From Euonymus europaeus (lineage: Eukaryota; Streptophyta; Magnoliopsida; Celastrales; Celastraceae), in assembly GCA_963580455.1 (NCBI GenBank), contig OY756958.1:756501-820500 (forward strand): a stretch of DNA of 64,000 bases, read 5' to 3'. Positions 23,690 to 36,485 of this stretch are shown piece by piece. The notes under the pieces are model-generated. The model ran no database searches, had not been told where the DNA came from, and was given only the letters and a program-made list of their open reading frames with translations. Each line of letters opens with the position of its first letter. The stretch's first letter is position 1. Position numbers and translations under genes: made by a program.

Positions 23690-25241
23690 TCACACTACTT
23701 TTCGAGCTCTACAATCCTGGCGTTTCGAATTTCGATTTCAGAACTCGTGGCTAGTAGGTCTCGTTTCACCTAGTCAGTCGCGAAATGTGGTTTCTTTACG
23801 TAAACGGTTTTATGACTATCCGTTGACCCCGAGTTCTCGGTGATTTTTAGCTTGATTTCACACTACTTTTCGAGCTCTAGAATCCTGGCATTTTGGATTT
23901 TGATTTCAGAACTCGTGGCTAGTAGGTCTCGTTTCACCTAGTTAGCCGCGAAATGTGATTTCTTTACGTAAACGGTTTTATGAATATTCGTTGACTCCGA
24001 GTTCTGAATTCGGTGATTTTTATCTTGATTTCACACTACGTTTTGAGCTCTACAATCCTGGCGTTTTGGATTTCGATTTCAGAACTCGTGGCTAGTAGGT
24101 CTCGTTTCACCTAGTTAGCAGCGAAATGTGGTTTCTTTACGTAAACGGTTTTATGAATATTCGTTGACTCCGAGTTCTGAATTCGGTGATTTTTAGCTTG
24201 ATTTCACACTACTTTTCGAGCTCTACAATCCTGGGATTTTGGATTTCGATTTCAGATATCGTGGCTAGTAGGTCTCGTTTCACCTAGTTAGCCGCGAAAT
24301 GTGGTTTCTTTACGTAAACGGTTTTATGAATATCCGTTGACTCCGAGTTCTGAATTCGGTGATTTTTAGCTTGATTTCACACTACTTTTCGAGCTCTACA
24401 ATCCTGGCGTTTCGAATTTCGATTTCAGAACTCGTGGCTAGTAGGTCTCGTTTCACCTAGTTAGTCGCGAAATGTGGTTTCTTTACGTAAACGGTTTTAT
24501 GAATATCCGTTGACCCCGAGTTCTGAATTCGGTGATTTTTAGCTTGATTTCACACTACTTTTCGAGCTCTACAATCCTGGCATTTCGGATTTTGATTTCA
24601 GAACTCGTGGCTAGTAGGTCTCGTTTCACCTAGTTAGCCGTAAAATGTGGTTTCTTTACGTAAACGGTTTTATGAATATCCGTTGACTCCGAGTTATAAA
24701 TTCGGTGATTTTTAGCTTGATTTCACACTACTTTTCGAGCTCTAGAATCCTGGCATTTTGGATTTTGATTTCAGAACTCGTGGCTAGTAGGTATCGTTTC
24801 ACCTAGTTAGCCGCGAAATGTGATTTCTTTACGTAAACGGTTTTATGAATATTCGTTGACTCCGAGTTCTGAATTCGGTGATTTTTATCTTGATTTCACA
24901 CTACGTTTTGAGCTCTACAATCCTGGCGTTTTGGATTTCGATTTCAGAACTCGTGGCTAGTAGGTCTCGTTTCACCTAGTTAGCAGCGAAATGTGGTTTC
25001 TTTACGTAAACGGTTTTATGAATATTCGTTGACTCCGAGTTCTGAATTCGGTGATTTTTAGCTTGATTTCACACTACTTTTCGAGCTCTACAATCCTGGC
25101 GTTTCGAATTTCGATTTCAGAACTCTTGGCTAGTAGGTCTCGTTTCACCTAGTTAGTCGCGAAATGTGGTTTCTTTACGTAAACGGTTTTATAAATATCC
25201 GTTGACCCCGAGTTCTGAATTCGGTGATTTTTAGCTTGATT
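23690..25241 (+). repeat. 12-monomer HOR, copy 2, first nine monomers
   Basis: This aligns to 21619-23170 at an offset of 2,071 bp and inherits the same 5-bp deletion (junction at 23837). It differs by GACCCCGAG for GACCACGAG, TTATGACTATCC, GTAGGTATCG near 24791 and TTATAAATATCC near 25190. Beyond 25241 the monomer order no longer follows copy 1. Confidence 0.85.
23828..23846 (+). other. 5-bp deletion removing the EcoRI core, copy 2
   Basis: This is the same junction as at 21766, carried in the second copy of the 12-monomer HOR. Here the preceding bases are GACCCCGAG, against GACCACGAG in copy 1, so at least one substitution followed the duplication. Confidence 0.93.
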
Positions 25242-26971
25242 TCACACTACTTTTCGAGCTCTACAATCCTGGCGTTTCGAATTTCGATTTCAGAACTCGT
25301 GGCTAGTAGGTCTCGTTTCACCTAGTCAGTCGCGAAATGTGGTTTCTTTACGTAAACGGTTTTATGAATATCCGTTGACCCCGAGTTCTGAATTCGGTGA
25401 TTTTTAGCTTGATTTCACACTACTTTTCGAGCTCTAGAATCCTGGAATTTCGGATTTTGATATCAGAACTCGTGGCTAGTAGGTCTCGTTTCACCCAGTT
25501 AGCCGAGAAATGTGGTTTCTTTACGTAAACGGTATTATGAATATCCGTTGACTCCGAGTTCTGAATTCGGTGATTTTTAGCTTGATTTCACACTACTATT
25601 CGAGCTCTACAATCCTGGGATTTCGGATTTCGATTTCAGATATCGTGACTAGTAGGTCTCGTTTCACCTAGTTAGCCGCGAAATGTGGTTTCTTTACGTA
25701 AACGGTTTTATGAATATCCGTTGACTCCGAGTTCTAAATTCGGTGATTTTTAGCTTGATTTCACACTACTTTTCGAGGTCTACAATCCTGGTGTTTCGAA
25801 TTTCGATTTCAGAACTCGTGGCTTGTAGGTCTCGTTTCACCTAGTTAGTCGCGAAATGTGGTTTCTTTATGTAAACGGTTTTATGAATATCCGTTGACCC
25901 CGAGTTCTGAATTCGGTGATTTTTAGCTTGATTTCACACTACTTTTCGAGCTCTAGAATCCTGGAATTTCGGATTTTGATTTCAGAACTCGTGGCTAGTA
26001 GGTCTCATTTCACCTAGTTAGCAGCGAAATGTGGTTTCTTTACGTAAACGGTTTTATGAATATTCGTTGACTCCGAGTTCTGAATTCGGTGATTTTTAGC
26101 TTGATTTCACACTACTTTTCGAGCTCTACAATCCTGGCGTTTCGAATTTCGATTTCAGAACTCGTGGCTAGTAGGTCTCGTTTCACCTAGTTAGTCGCGA
26201 AATGTGGTTTCTTTACGTAAACGGTTTTATGAATATCCGTTGACCCCGAGTTCTGAATTCGGTGATTTTTAGCTTGATTTCACACTACTTTTCGAGCTCT
26301 AGAATCCTGGCATTTCGGATTTTGATTTCAGAACTCGTGGCTAGTAGGTCTCATTTCACCTAGTTAGCAGCGAAATGTGGTTTCTTTACGTAAACGGTTT
26401 TATGAATATTCGTTGACTCCGAGTTCTGAATTCGGTGATTTTTAGCTTGATTTCACACTACTTTTCGAGCTCTACAATCCTGGCGTTTCGAATTTTGATT
26501 TCAGAACTCGTGGCTAGTAGGTCTCGTTCCACCTAGTTAGTCGCGAAATGTGGTTTCTTTACGTAAACGGTTTTATGAATATTCGTTGACTCCGAGTTCT
26601 GAATTCGGTGATTTTTAGCTTGATTTCACACTACTTTTCGAGCTCTACAATCCTGGCATTTCGGATTTTGATTTCAGAACTCGTGGCTTGTAAGTCTCGT
26701 TTCACCTAGTTAGCCGCGAAATGTGGTTTCTTTACGTAAACGGTTTTATGAATATCCGTTGACCCCGAGTTCTGAATTCGGTGATTTTTAGCTTGATTTC
26801 ACACTACTTTTCGAGCTCTACAATCCTGGCGTTTCGGATTTCGATATCAGAACTCGTGGCTAGTAGGTCTCATTTCACCTAGTTAGCAGCGAAATGTGGT
26901 TTCTTTACGTAAACGGTTTTATGAATATCCGTTGACTCCGAGTTCTGAATTCGGTGATTTTTAGCTTGATT

Positions 26972-29739
26972 TCACACTATTATTCGAGCTCTACAATCCT
27001 GGGATTTCAGATTTCGATTTCAGAACTCGTGGGTAGTAGGTCTCGTTTCACCTATTTAGCCGCGAAATGTGGTTTCTTTACGTAAACGGTATTATGAATA
27101 TCCGTTGACTCCGAGTTCTGAATTCGGTGATTTTTAGCTTGATTTCACACTACTATTCGAGGTCTACAATCCTGGGATTTCAGATTTCGATTTCAGAACT
27201 CGTGGCTAGTAGGTCTCGTTTCACCTAGTTAGTCGCGAAATGTGGTTTCTTTACGTAAACGGTTTTATGAATATCCGTTGACCCCGAGTTCTGAATTCGG
27301 TGATTTTTAGCTTGATTTCACACTACTTTTCGAGCTCTACAATCCTGGCATTTCGGATTTTGATTTCAGAACTCGTGGCTAGTAGGTCTCGTTTCACCTA
27401 GTTAGCCGTGAAATGTGATTTCTTTACGTAAACGGTTTTATGAATATCCATTGACTCCGAGTTATAAATTCGGTGATTTTTAGCTTGATTTCACTCTACT
27501 CTTCAAGCTCTACAATCCTAGCATTTTGGATTTTGATTTCAGAACTCGTGGCTAGTAGGTCTCGTTTCACCTAGTTAGCAGCGAAATGTGCTTTCTTTAC
27601 GTAAACGGTTTTATGAATATCCGTTGACCCCGAGTTCTGAATTCGGTGATTTTTAGCTTGATTTCACACTACTTTTCGAGCTCTACAATCCTGGCGTTTC
27701 GAATTTCGATTTCAGAACTCGTGGCTAGTAGGTCTCGTTTCACCTAGTTAGTCGCAAAATGTGGTTTCTTTACGTAAACGGTTTTATGAATATCCGTTGA
27801 CCCCGAGTTCTGAATTCGGTGATTTTTAGCTTGATTTCACACTACTTTTCGAGCTCTAGAATCCTGGCATTTCGGATTTTGATTTCAGAACTCGTGGCTA
27901 GTAGGTCTCATTTCACCTAGTTAGCAGCGAAATGTGGTTTCTTTACGTAAACGGTTTTATGAATATTCGTTGACTCCGAGTTCTGAATTCGGTGATTTTT
28001 AGCTTGATTTCACACTACTTTTCGAGCTCTACAATCCTGGCGTTTCGAATTTTGATTTCAGAACTCGTGGCTAGTAGGTCTCGTTTCACCTAGTTAGTCG
28101 CGAAATGTGGTTTCTTTACGTAAACGGTTTTATGAATATTCGTTGACTCCGAGTTCTGAATTCGGTGATTTTTAGCTTGATTTCACACTACTTTTCGAGC
28201 TCTACAATCCTGGCATTTCGGATTTTGATTTCAGAACTCGTGGCTTGTAGGTCTCGTTTCACCTAGTTAGCCGCGAAATGTGGTTTCTTTACGTAAACGG
28301 TTTTATGAATATCCGTTGACCCCGAGTTCTGAATTCGGTGATTTTTAGCTTAATTTCACACTACTTTTCGAGCTCTACAATCCTGGCGTTTCGGATTTCG
28401 ATATCAGAACTCGTGGGTAGTAGGTCTCGTTTCACCTATTTAGCCGCGAAATGTGGTTTCTTTACGTAAACGGTTTTATGAATATTCGTTGACTCCGAGT
28501 TCTGAATTCGGTGATTTTTAGCTTGATTTCACACTACTATTCGAGGTCTACAATCCTGGGATTTCAGATTTCGATTTCAGAACTCGTGGCTAGTAGGTCT
28601 CGTTTCACCTAGTTAGTCGCGAAATGTGGTTTCTTTACGTAAACGGTTTTATGAATATCCGTTGACCCCGAGTTCTGAATTCGGTGATTTTTAGCTTGAT
28701 TTCACACTAATTTTCGAGCTCTACAATCCTGGCATTTCGGATTTTGATTTCAGAACTCGTGGCTAGTAGGTCTCGTTTCACCTAGTTAGCCGTGAAATGT
28801 GATTTCTTTACGTAAACGGTTTTATGAATATCCATTGACTCCGAGTTATAAATTCGGTGATTTTTAGCTTGATTTCACTCTACTCTTCAAGCTCTACAAT
28901 CCTAGCATTTTGGATTTTGATTTCAGAACTCGTGGCTAGTAGGTCTCGTTTCACCTAGTTAGCAGCGAAATGTGCTTTCTTTACGTAAACGGTTTTATGA
29001 ATATCCGTTGACCCCGAGTTCTGAATTCGGTGATTTTTAGCTTGATTTCACACTACTTTTCGAGCTCTACAATCCTGGCGTTTCGAATTTCGATTTCAGA
29101 ACTCGTGGCTAGTAGGTCTCGTTTCACCTAGTTAGTCGCAAAATGTGGTTTCTTTACGTAAACGGTTTTATGAATATCCGTTGACCCCGAGTTCTGAATT
29201 CGGTGATTTTTAGCTTGATTTCACACTACTTTTCGAGCTCTAGAATCCTGGCATTTCGGATTTTGATTTCAGAACTCGTGGCTAGTAGGTCTCCTTTCAC
29301 CTAGTTAGCAGCGAAATGTGGTTTCTTTACGTAAACGGTTTTATGAATATTCGTTGACTCCGAGTTCTGAATTCGGTGATTTTTAGCTTGATTTCACACT
29401 ACTTTTCGAGCTCTACAATCCTGGCGTTTCGAATTTTGATTTCAGAACTCGTGGCTAGTAGGTCTCGTTTCACCTAGTTAGTCGCGAAATGTGGTTTCTT
29501 TACGTAAACGGTTTTATGAATATTCGTTGACTCCGAGTTCTGAATTCGGTGATTTTTAGCTTGATTTCACACTACTTTTCGAGCTCTACAATCCTGGCAT
29601 TTCGGATTTTGATTTCAGAACTCGTGGCTTGTAGGTATCGTTTCACCTAGTTAGCCGCGAAATGTGGTTTCTTTACGTAAACGGTTTTATGAATATCCGT
29701 TGACCCCGAGTTCTGAATTCGGTGATTTTTAGCTTAATT
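26972..29739 (+). repeat. Tandem eight-monomer (1,384-bp) HOR, two copies plus partial third
   Basis: Copies are 26972-28355 and 28356-29739. CACCTATTTAGCC (27053, 28437), ATCCATTGACTCC (27450, 28834), TCACTCTACTCTTC, GTCGCAAAATG and CTCTAGAATCC (27858, 29242) all recur 1,384 bp apart. The first monomer of copy 2 (28356-28528) is a hybrid. Its front (GGCGTTTCGGATTTCGATATC) is that of the monomer at 26799, while its GGGTAG...CTATTTAG part is that of the monomer at 26972. Part of the unit follows again from 29740. Confidence 0.86.
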
Positions 29740-30604
29740 TCACACTACTTTTCGAGCTCTACAATCCTGGCGTTTCGGATTTCGATATCAGAACTCGTGG
29801 CTAGTAGGTCTCATTTCACCTAGTTAGCAGCGAAATGTGGTTTCTTTACGTAAACGGTTTTATGAATATCCGTTGACTCCGAGTTCTGAATTCGGTGATT
29901 TTTAGCTTGATTTCACACTACTATTCGAGCTCTACAATCCTGGGATTTCAGATTTCGATTTCAGAACTCGTGGGTAGTAGGTCTCATTTCACCTAGTTAG
30001 CCGCGAAATGTGGTTTCTTTACGTAAACGGTATTATGAATATCCGTTGACTCCAAGTTCTGAATTCGGTGATTTTTAGCTTGATTTCACACTACTATTCG
30101 AGCTCTACAATCCTGGGATTTCAGATTTCGATTTCAGAACTCGTGGCTAGTAGGTCTCGTTTCACCTAGTTAGTCGCGAAATGTGGTTTCTTTACGTAAA
30201 CGGTTTTATGAATATCCGTTGACCCCCAGTTCTGAATTCGGTGATTTTTAGCTTGATTTCACACTACTTTTCGAGCTCTACAATCCTAGCATTTCGGATT
30301 TTGATTTCAGAACTCGTGGCTAGTAGGTCTCGTTTCACCTAGTTAGCAGCGAAATGTGCTTTCTTTACGTAAACGGTTTTATGAATATCCGTTGACTCCG
30401 AGTTATAAATTCGGTGATTTTTAGCTTGATTTCACTCTACTCTTCAAGCTCTACAATCCTAGCATTTTGGATTTTGATTTCAGAACTCGTGGCTAGTAGG
30501 TCTCGTTTCACCTAGTTAGCAGCGAAATGTGCTTTCTTTACGTAAACGGTTTTATGAATATCCGTTGACCCCGAGTTCTGAATTCGGTGATTTTTAGCTT
30601 GATT

Positions 30605-31988
30605 TCACACTACTTTTCGAGCTCTACATTCCTCGAGTTTCGGATTTTGATTTCAGAACTCGTGGCTAGTAGGTCTCGTTTCACCTTCTTAGCCGCGAAA
30701 TGTGGTTTCTTTACGCAAACGGTTTTATGAATATCCGTTGACTCCGAGTTATAAATTCGGTGATTTTTAGCTTCATTTCACACTACTTTTCAAGCTTTAC
30801 AATCCTAGAATTTTGGATTTTGATTTCAGAACTCGTGGCTAGTAGGTCTCGTTTCACCTAGTTAGCAGCGAAATGTGGTTTCTTTACGTAAACGGTTTTA
30901 TGAATATCCGTTGACCCCGAGTTCTGAATTCGGTGATTTTTAGCTTGATTTCACACTACTTTTCGAGCTCTACAATCTTGGCGTTTCGGATTTCGATTTC
31001 AGAACTCGTGGCTAGTAGGTCTCGTTTCACCTAGTTAGCAGCGAAATGTGGTTTCTTTACGTAAACGGTTTTATGAATATCCGTTGACTCCGAGTTCTGA
31101 ATTCGGTGATTTTTAGCTTGATTTCACACTACTTTCTGAGCTCTACAATCCTGGCATTTCGGATTTCGATTTCAGAAAACGTGGCTTGTAAGTCTCGTTT
31201 CACCTAGTTAGCAGCGAAATGTGCTTTCTTTACGTAAACGGTTTTATGAATATCCGTTGACCCCGAGTTCTGAATTCGATGATTTTTAGCTTGATTTCAC
31301 ACTACGTTTTGAGCTCTACAATCCTGGCGTTTCGGATTTCGATATCAGAACTTGTGGCTAGTAGGTCTCGTTTCACCTAGTTAGCCGAGAAATGTGGTTT
31401 CTTTACGTAAACGGTTTTATGAATATCCGTTGACTCTGAGTTCTGAATTCGGTGATTTTTAGCTTGATTTCACACTACGTTTTGAGCTCCACAATCCTGG
31501 CGTTTCGGATTTCGATATCAGAACTCGTGGCTAGTAGGTCTCGTTTCACCTAGTTAGCAGCGAAATGTGGTTTCTTTACGTAAACGGTTTTATGAATATC
31601 CGTTGACTCCGAGTTCTGAATTCGGTGAATTTTAGCTTGATTTCACACTACTTTTTGAGCTCTACAATCTTGGAGTTTCGTATTTACATTTCAGAACTCG
31701 TGGCTAGTAGGTTTCGTTTCACCTAGTTAGCCGCGAAATGTGGTTTGTTTACGTAAACGGTATTATGAATATCCGTTGACTCCGAGTTCTGAATTCGGTG
31801 ATTTTTAGCTTGATTTCACACTACTATTCGAGCTCTACAATCCTGGGATTTCCGATTTCGATTTCAGAACTCGTGGCTAGTAGGTCTCGTTTCACCTAGT
31901 TAGCCGCGAAATGTGGTTTCTTTACGTAAACGGTTTTATGAATATCCGTTGACTCCGAGTTCTGAATTCGGTGATTTTTAGCTTGATT
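30605..31988 (+). repeat. Long-range repeated segment, copy C
   Basis: This copy matches 3115-4498 in monomer order, including GGAGTTTCGTATTTACATT at about 31672. It shares GAGCTCCACAATCC (31484) and GACTCTGAG with copy B at 11765-12802, 111 monomers away after indel correction. It also has private changes: TACATTCCTCGAG (30627), CACCTTCTTAG (30683), AAGCTTTACAATCC (30792) and CAGAAAACGTGG. The mix of markers means copies A, B and C descend from one ancestral block and have since accumulated separate mutations. Confidence 0.83.
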
Positions 31989-33957
31989 TCACACTACTTT
32001 TCAAGCTCTACAATCCTAGCATTTTGGATTTTGATTTCAATACTCATGGCTAGTAGGTCTCGTTTCACCTAGTTAGCAGCGAAATGTGTTTTCTTTACGT
32101 AAACGGTTTTATGAATATCCGTTGACTCCGAGTTCTGAATTCGGTGATTTTTAGCTTGATTTCACACTACTTTTCGAGCTCTACAATCCTGGCATTTCGG
32201 ATTTTGATTTCAGAACTCGTGGCTTGTAGGTCTCGTTTCACCTAGTTAGCCGCGAAATGTGGTTTCTTTACGTAAACGGTTTTATGAATATCCGTTGACT
32301 CCGAGTTCTGAATTCGGTGATTTTTAGCTTGATTTCACACTACTTTTCGAGCTCTACAATCCTGGCGTTTCGGATTTTGATTTCAGAACTCGTGGCTAGT
32401 AGGTCTCGTTTCACATAGTTAGCCGCGAAATGTGGTTTCTTTACGTAAACGGTTTTATGAATATCCGTTGACTCCGAGTTCTGAATTTGGTGATTTTTAG
32501 CTTGATTTCACACTACTTTTCGAGCTCTACAATCCTGGGACTTCGGATTTCGATTTCAGAACTCGTAGCTAGTAGGTCTCGTTTCACCTAGTTAGCCGCG
32601 AAATGTGGTTTCTTTACGTAAACGGTTTTATGAATATCCGTTGACTCCGAGTTATAAATTCGGTGATTTTTAGCTTGATTTCACACTACTTTTAAAGCTC
32701 TACAATCCTAGCATTTTGGATTTTGATTTCAGAACTCGTGGCTAGTAGGTCTCGTTTCACCTAGTTAGCCGCGAAATGTGGTTTGTTTACGTAAACGGTA
32801 TTATGAATATTCGTTGACTCCGAGTTCTGAATTCGGTGATTTTTAGCTTGATTTCGCACTACTATTCGAGCTCTACAATCCTGGGATTTTGGATTTCGAT
32901 TTCAGAACTCGTGGCTAGTAGGTCTCGTTTCACCTAGTTAGCCGCGAAATGTGGTTTCTTTACGTAAACGGTTTTATGAATATCCATTGACTCCGAGTTC
33001 TGAATTCGGTGATTTTTAGCTTGATTTCACACTAATTTTCGAGCTCTACAATCCTGGCGTTTCGAATTTCGATTTCAGAACTCGTGGCTAGTAGGTCTCG
33101 TTTCACCTAGTTAGCCGCGAAACGTGGTTTCTTTACGTAAACGGTTTTATGAATATCCGTTGACTCCGAGTTCTGAATTCGGTGATTTTTAGCTTGATTT
33201 CACACTACTTTTCGAGCTCTACAATCCTGGCATTTCGGATTTTGATTTCATAACTCGTGGCTAGTAGGTCTCGTTTCACCTAGTTAGCCGCGAAATGTAG
33301 TTTCTTTACGTAAACGGTTTTATGAATATCCGTTGACCCCGAGTTCTGAATTCGGTGATTTTTAGCTTGATTTTACACTACTTTTCGAGCTCTACAATCC
33401 TGGGGTTTCGGATTTTGATTTCAGAACTCGTGGCTAGAAGGTCTCGTTTCACCTAGTTAGCCGCGAAATGTGGTTTCTTTACGTAAACGGTTTTATGAAT
33501 ATCCGTTGACTCCGAGTTCTGAATTCGGTGATTTTTAGCTTGATTTCACACTACTTTTCGAGCTCTACAATCCTGGCGTTTCGAATTTCGATTTCAGAAC
33601 TCGTGGCTAGTAGGTCTCGTTTCACCTAGTTAGCCGCGAAATGTGGTTTCTTTACGTAAACAGTTTTATGAATATCCGTTGACTCCGAGTTCTGAATTCG
33701 GTGATTTTTAGCTTTATTTCACACTACTTTTCGAGCTCTACAATCCTAGCATTTTGGATTTTGATTTCAGAACTCGTGGCTAGTAGGTCTCGTTTCACCT
33801 AGTTAGCAGCGAAATGTGCTTTCTTTACGTAAACGGTTTTATGAATATCCGTTGACCCCGAGTTCTGAATTCGGTGATTTTTAGCTTGATTTCACACAAC
33901 TTTTCGAGCTCTACAATCCTGGCGTTTCGGATTTTGATTTCAGAACTCGTGGCTAGT

Positions 33958-33964
33958 AGGGTCT
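33958..33964 (+). other. Single-base insertion (TAGGGTCTCG)
   Basis: One extra G lengthens the conserved TAGGTCTCG of this monomer to TAGGGTCTCG. It is the only 1-bp insertion I found, and it is not shared with any other copy. Confidence 0.9.
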
Positions 33965-34238
33965 CGTTTCACCTAGTTAGCCGCGAAATGTGGTTTCTTT
34001 ACGTAAACGGTTTTATGAATATTCGTTGACTCCGAGTTATAAATTCGGTGATTTTTAGCTTGATTTCACACTACTTTTCAAGCTCTACAATCCTAGCATT
34101 TTGGATTTTGATTTCAATACTCGTGGCTAGTAGGTCTCGTTTCACCTAGTTAGCAGCGAAATGTGGTTTCTTTACGTAAACAGTTTTATGAATATCCGTT
34201 GACTCCGAGTTCTGAATTCGGTGATTTTTAGCTTGATT

Positions 34239-34929
34239 TCGCACAACTTTTCGAGCTCTACAATCCTGGAGTTTCGGATTTCTATTTCAGAACTCATGGC
34301 TAGTAGGTCTCGTTTCACCTAGTTAGCCGCGAAATGTGTTTTCTTTACGTAAACGGTTTTATGAATATCCGTTGACTCCGAGTTCTGAATTCGGTGATTT
34401 TTAGCTTGATTTCGCACAACTTTTCGAGCTCTACAATCCTGGAGTTTCGGATTTCTATTTCAGAACTCATGGCTAGTATGTCTCGTTTCACCTAGTTAGC
34501 CGCGAAATGTGTTTTCTTTACGTAAACGGTTTTATGAATATCCGTTGACTCCGAGTTCTGAATTCGGTGATTTTTAGCTTGATTTCGCACAACTTTTCGA
34601 GCTCTACAATCTTGGCGATTCGAATTTTTATTTCAGAACTCGAGGCTAGTAGGTCTCGTTTACCCTAGTTAGCCGCGAAATGTGGTTTCTTTACGTAAAC
34701 GGTTTTATGAATATCCTTTGACTCCGAGTTCTGAATTCGGTGATTTTTAGCTCGATTTTGCACTACTTTTCGAGCTCTACAATCCTGGTGATTCGGATTT
34801 TGATGCAGAACTCGTGGCTAGTAGGTCTCGTTTCACCTAGTTAGCAGCGAAATGTGCTTTCTTTACGTAAACGGTTTTATGAATATCCGTTGACCCCGAG
34901 TTCTGAATTCGGTGATTTTTAGCTTGATT
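34239..34929 (+). repeat. Cluster of four divergent monomers
   Basis: Monomers at 34239, 34412, 34585 and 34758 differ most from the rest of the right half. All four carry a G in the TCACAC start (three as TCGCAC with ACAAC, the last as TTGCAC after GCTCGATT). The first two are a single-monomer tandem copy sharing GGATTTCTATTTC and CTCATGG; TAGGTC versus TATGTC is the one difference I see. The third has CTTGGCGATTCGAATTTTTA, CGAGGC, GTTTACCC and ATCCTTTG. The fourth has GGTGATTCGG and a 1-bp deletion (TTTTGATGCAGAAC). They sit at the boundary between the diverse left part and the homogenised right part. Confidence 0.85.
34797..34808 (+). other. Single-base deletion with substitution (TTTTGATGCAGAAC)
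   Basis: The usual TTTTGATTTCAGAAC has lost one base and changed another in the divergent monomer 34758-34929, shortening it to 172 bp. It occurs nowhere else in the window. Confidence 0.88.
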
Positions 34930-36485
34930 TTACACTACTTTTCGAGCTCTACAATCCTGGGGTTTCGGATTTTGATTTCAGAACTCGTGGCTAGAAGGTC
35001 TCGTTTCACCTAGTTAGCCGCGAAATGTGGTTTCTTTACGTAAACGGTTTTATGAATATCCGTTGACTCCGAGTTCTGAATTCGGTGATTTTTAGCTTGA
35101 TTTCACACTACTTTTCGAGCTCTACAATCCTGGCGTTTCGAATTTCGATTTCAGAACTCGTGGCTAGTAGGTCTCGTTTCACCTAGTTAGCCGCGAAATG
35201 TGGTTTCTTTACGTAAACAGTTTTATGAATATCCGTTGACTCCGAGTTCTGAATTCGGTGATTTTTAGCTTTATTTCACACTACTTTTCGAGCTCTACAA
35301 TCCTGGCATTTCGGATTTTGATTTCAAAACTCGTGGCTAGTAGGTCTCGTTTCACCTAGTTAGCCGCGAAATGTAGTTTCTTTACGTAAACGGTTTTATG
35401 AATATCCGTTGACTCCGAGTTATAAATTCTGTAATTTTTAGCTTGATTTCACACTACTTTTCAAGCTCTACAATCCTAGCATTTTGGATTTTGATTTCAG
35501 AACTCGTGGCTAGTAGGTCTCGTTTCACCTAGTTAGCAGCGAAATGTGCTTTCTTTACGTAAACGGTTTTATGAATATCCGTTGACCCCGAGTTCTGAAT
35601 TCGGTGATTTTTAGCTTGATTTCACACAACTTTTCGAGCTCTACAATCCTGGCGTTTCGGATTTTGATTTCAAAACTCGTGGCTAGTAGGTCTCGTTTCA
35701 CCTAGTTAGCCGCGAAATGTGGTTTCTTTACGTAAACGGTTTTATGAATATTCGTTGACTCCGAGTTATAAATTCGGTGATTTTTAGCTTGATTTCACAC
35801 TACTTTTCAAGCTCTACAATCCTAGCATTTTGGATTTTGATTTCAATACTCGTGGCTAGTAGGTCTCGTTTCACCTAGTTAGCAGCGAAATGTGGTTTCT
35901 TTATGTAAACGGTTTTATGAATATCCGTTGACTCCGAGTTCTGAATTCGGTGATTTTTAGCTTGATTTCACACTACTTTTCGAGCTCTACAATCCTGGCA
36001 TTTCGGATTTTGATTTCAGAACTCGTGGCTTGTAGGTCTCGTTTCACCTAGTTAGCCGCGAAATGTGGTTTCTTTACGTAAACGGTTTTATGAATATCCG
36101 TTGACTCCGAGTTATAAATTCGGTGATTTTTAGCTTGATTTCACACTACTTTTCAAGCTCAACAATCCTAGCATTTTGGATTTTGATTTCAGAACTTGTG
36201 GCTAGTAGGTCTCGTTTCACCTAGTTAGCAGCGAAATGTGGTTTCTTTACGTAAACGGTTTTATGAATATCCGTTGACTCCGAGTTATAAATTCGGTGAT
36301 TTTTAGCTTGATTTCACACTACTTTTCAAGCTCAACAATCCTAGCATTTTGGATTTTGATTTCAAAACTCGTGGCTAGTAGGTCTCGTTTCACCTAGTTA
36401 GCCGCGAAATGTGGTTTCTTTACGTAAAGGTTTTATGAATATCCGTTGACTCCGAGTTATAAATTCGGTGATTTTTAGCTTGATT
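34930..36485 (+). repeat. Nine-monomer HOR, unit 1 (1,556 bp)
   Basis: This starts with the GGCTAGAAGG monomer (34989). It contains GTAAACAGTTTTATG with GCTTTATTTCAC, ATTCTGTAATTTT (35430), CACACAACTTTTCG, TCAATACTCG, AAGCTCAACAATCC and ends with the GTAAAGGTTTT one-base deletion (36429). Unit 2 repeats the order 1,556 bp later (9 x 173 - 1). Its first monomer differs from unit 2 (TTTACACTAC, CCTGGGGTTTCGG), and GGCGTTTCGG...TCAAAACTCG at about 35647 becomes GGAGTTTCGG...TCAGAACTCG in unit 2. Confidence 0.9.
36420..36440 (+). other. Founder-like 1-bp deletion GTAAAGGTTTT (first of ten copies)
   Basis: GTAAACGG has become GTAAAGG. The same deletion occurs at 37985, 42309, 43519, 46276, 48534, 55453, 59431, 60468 and 61505, and nowhere left of 36 kb. 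Seven of the ten copies (42.3 kb onward except 46276) also carry GTTCCACC. This orders the events: deletion first, GTTCC later, then spread as part of module X. Confidence 0.92.

Noticed and set aside
26529..26531. GTTCCACC allele near 26.5 kb as a member of module X
   Set aside because: This monomer has no GTAAAGG deletion and belongs to the TAGTCGCG class. The shared C is more likely an independent substitution.
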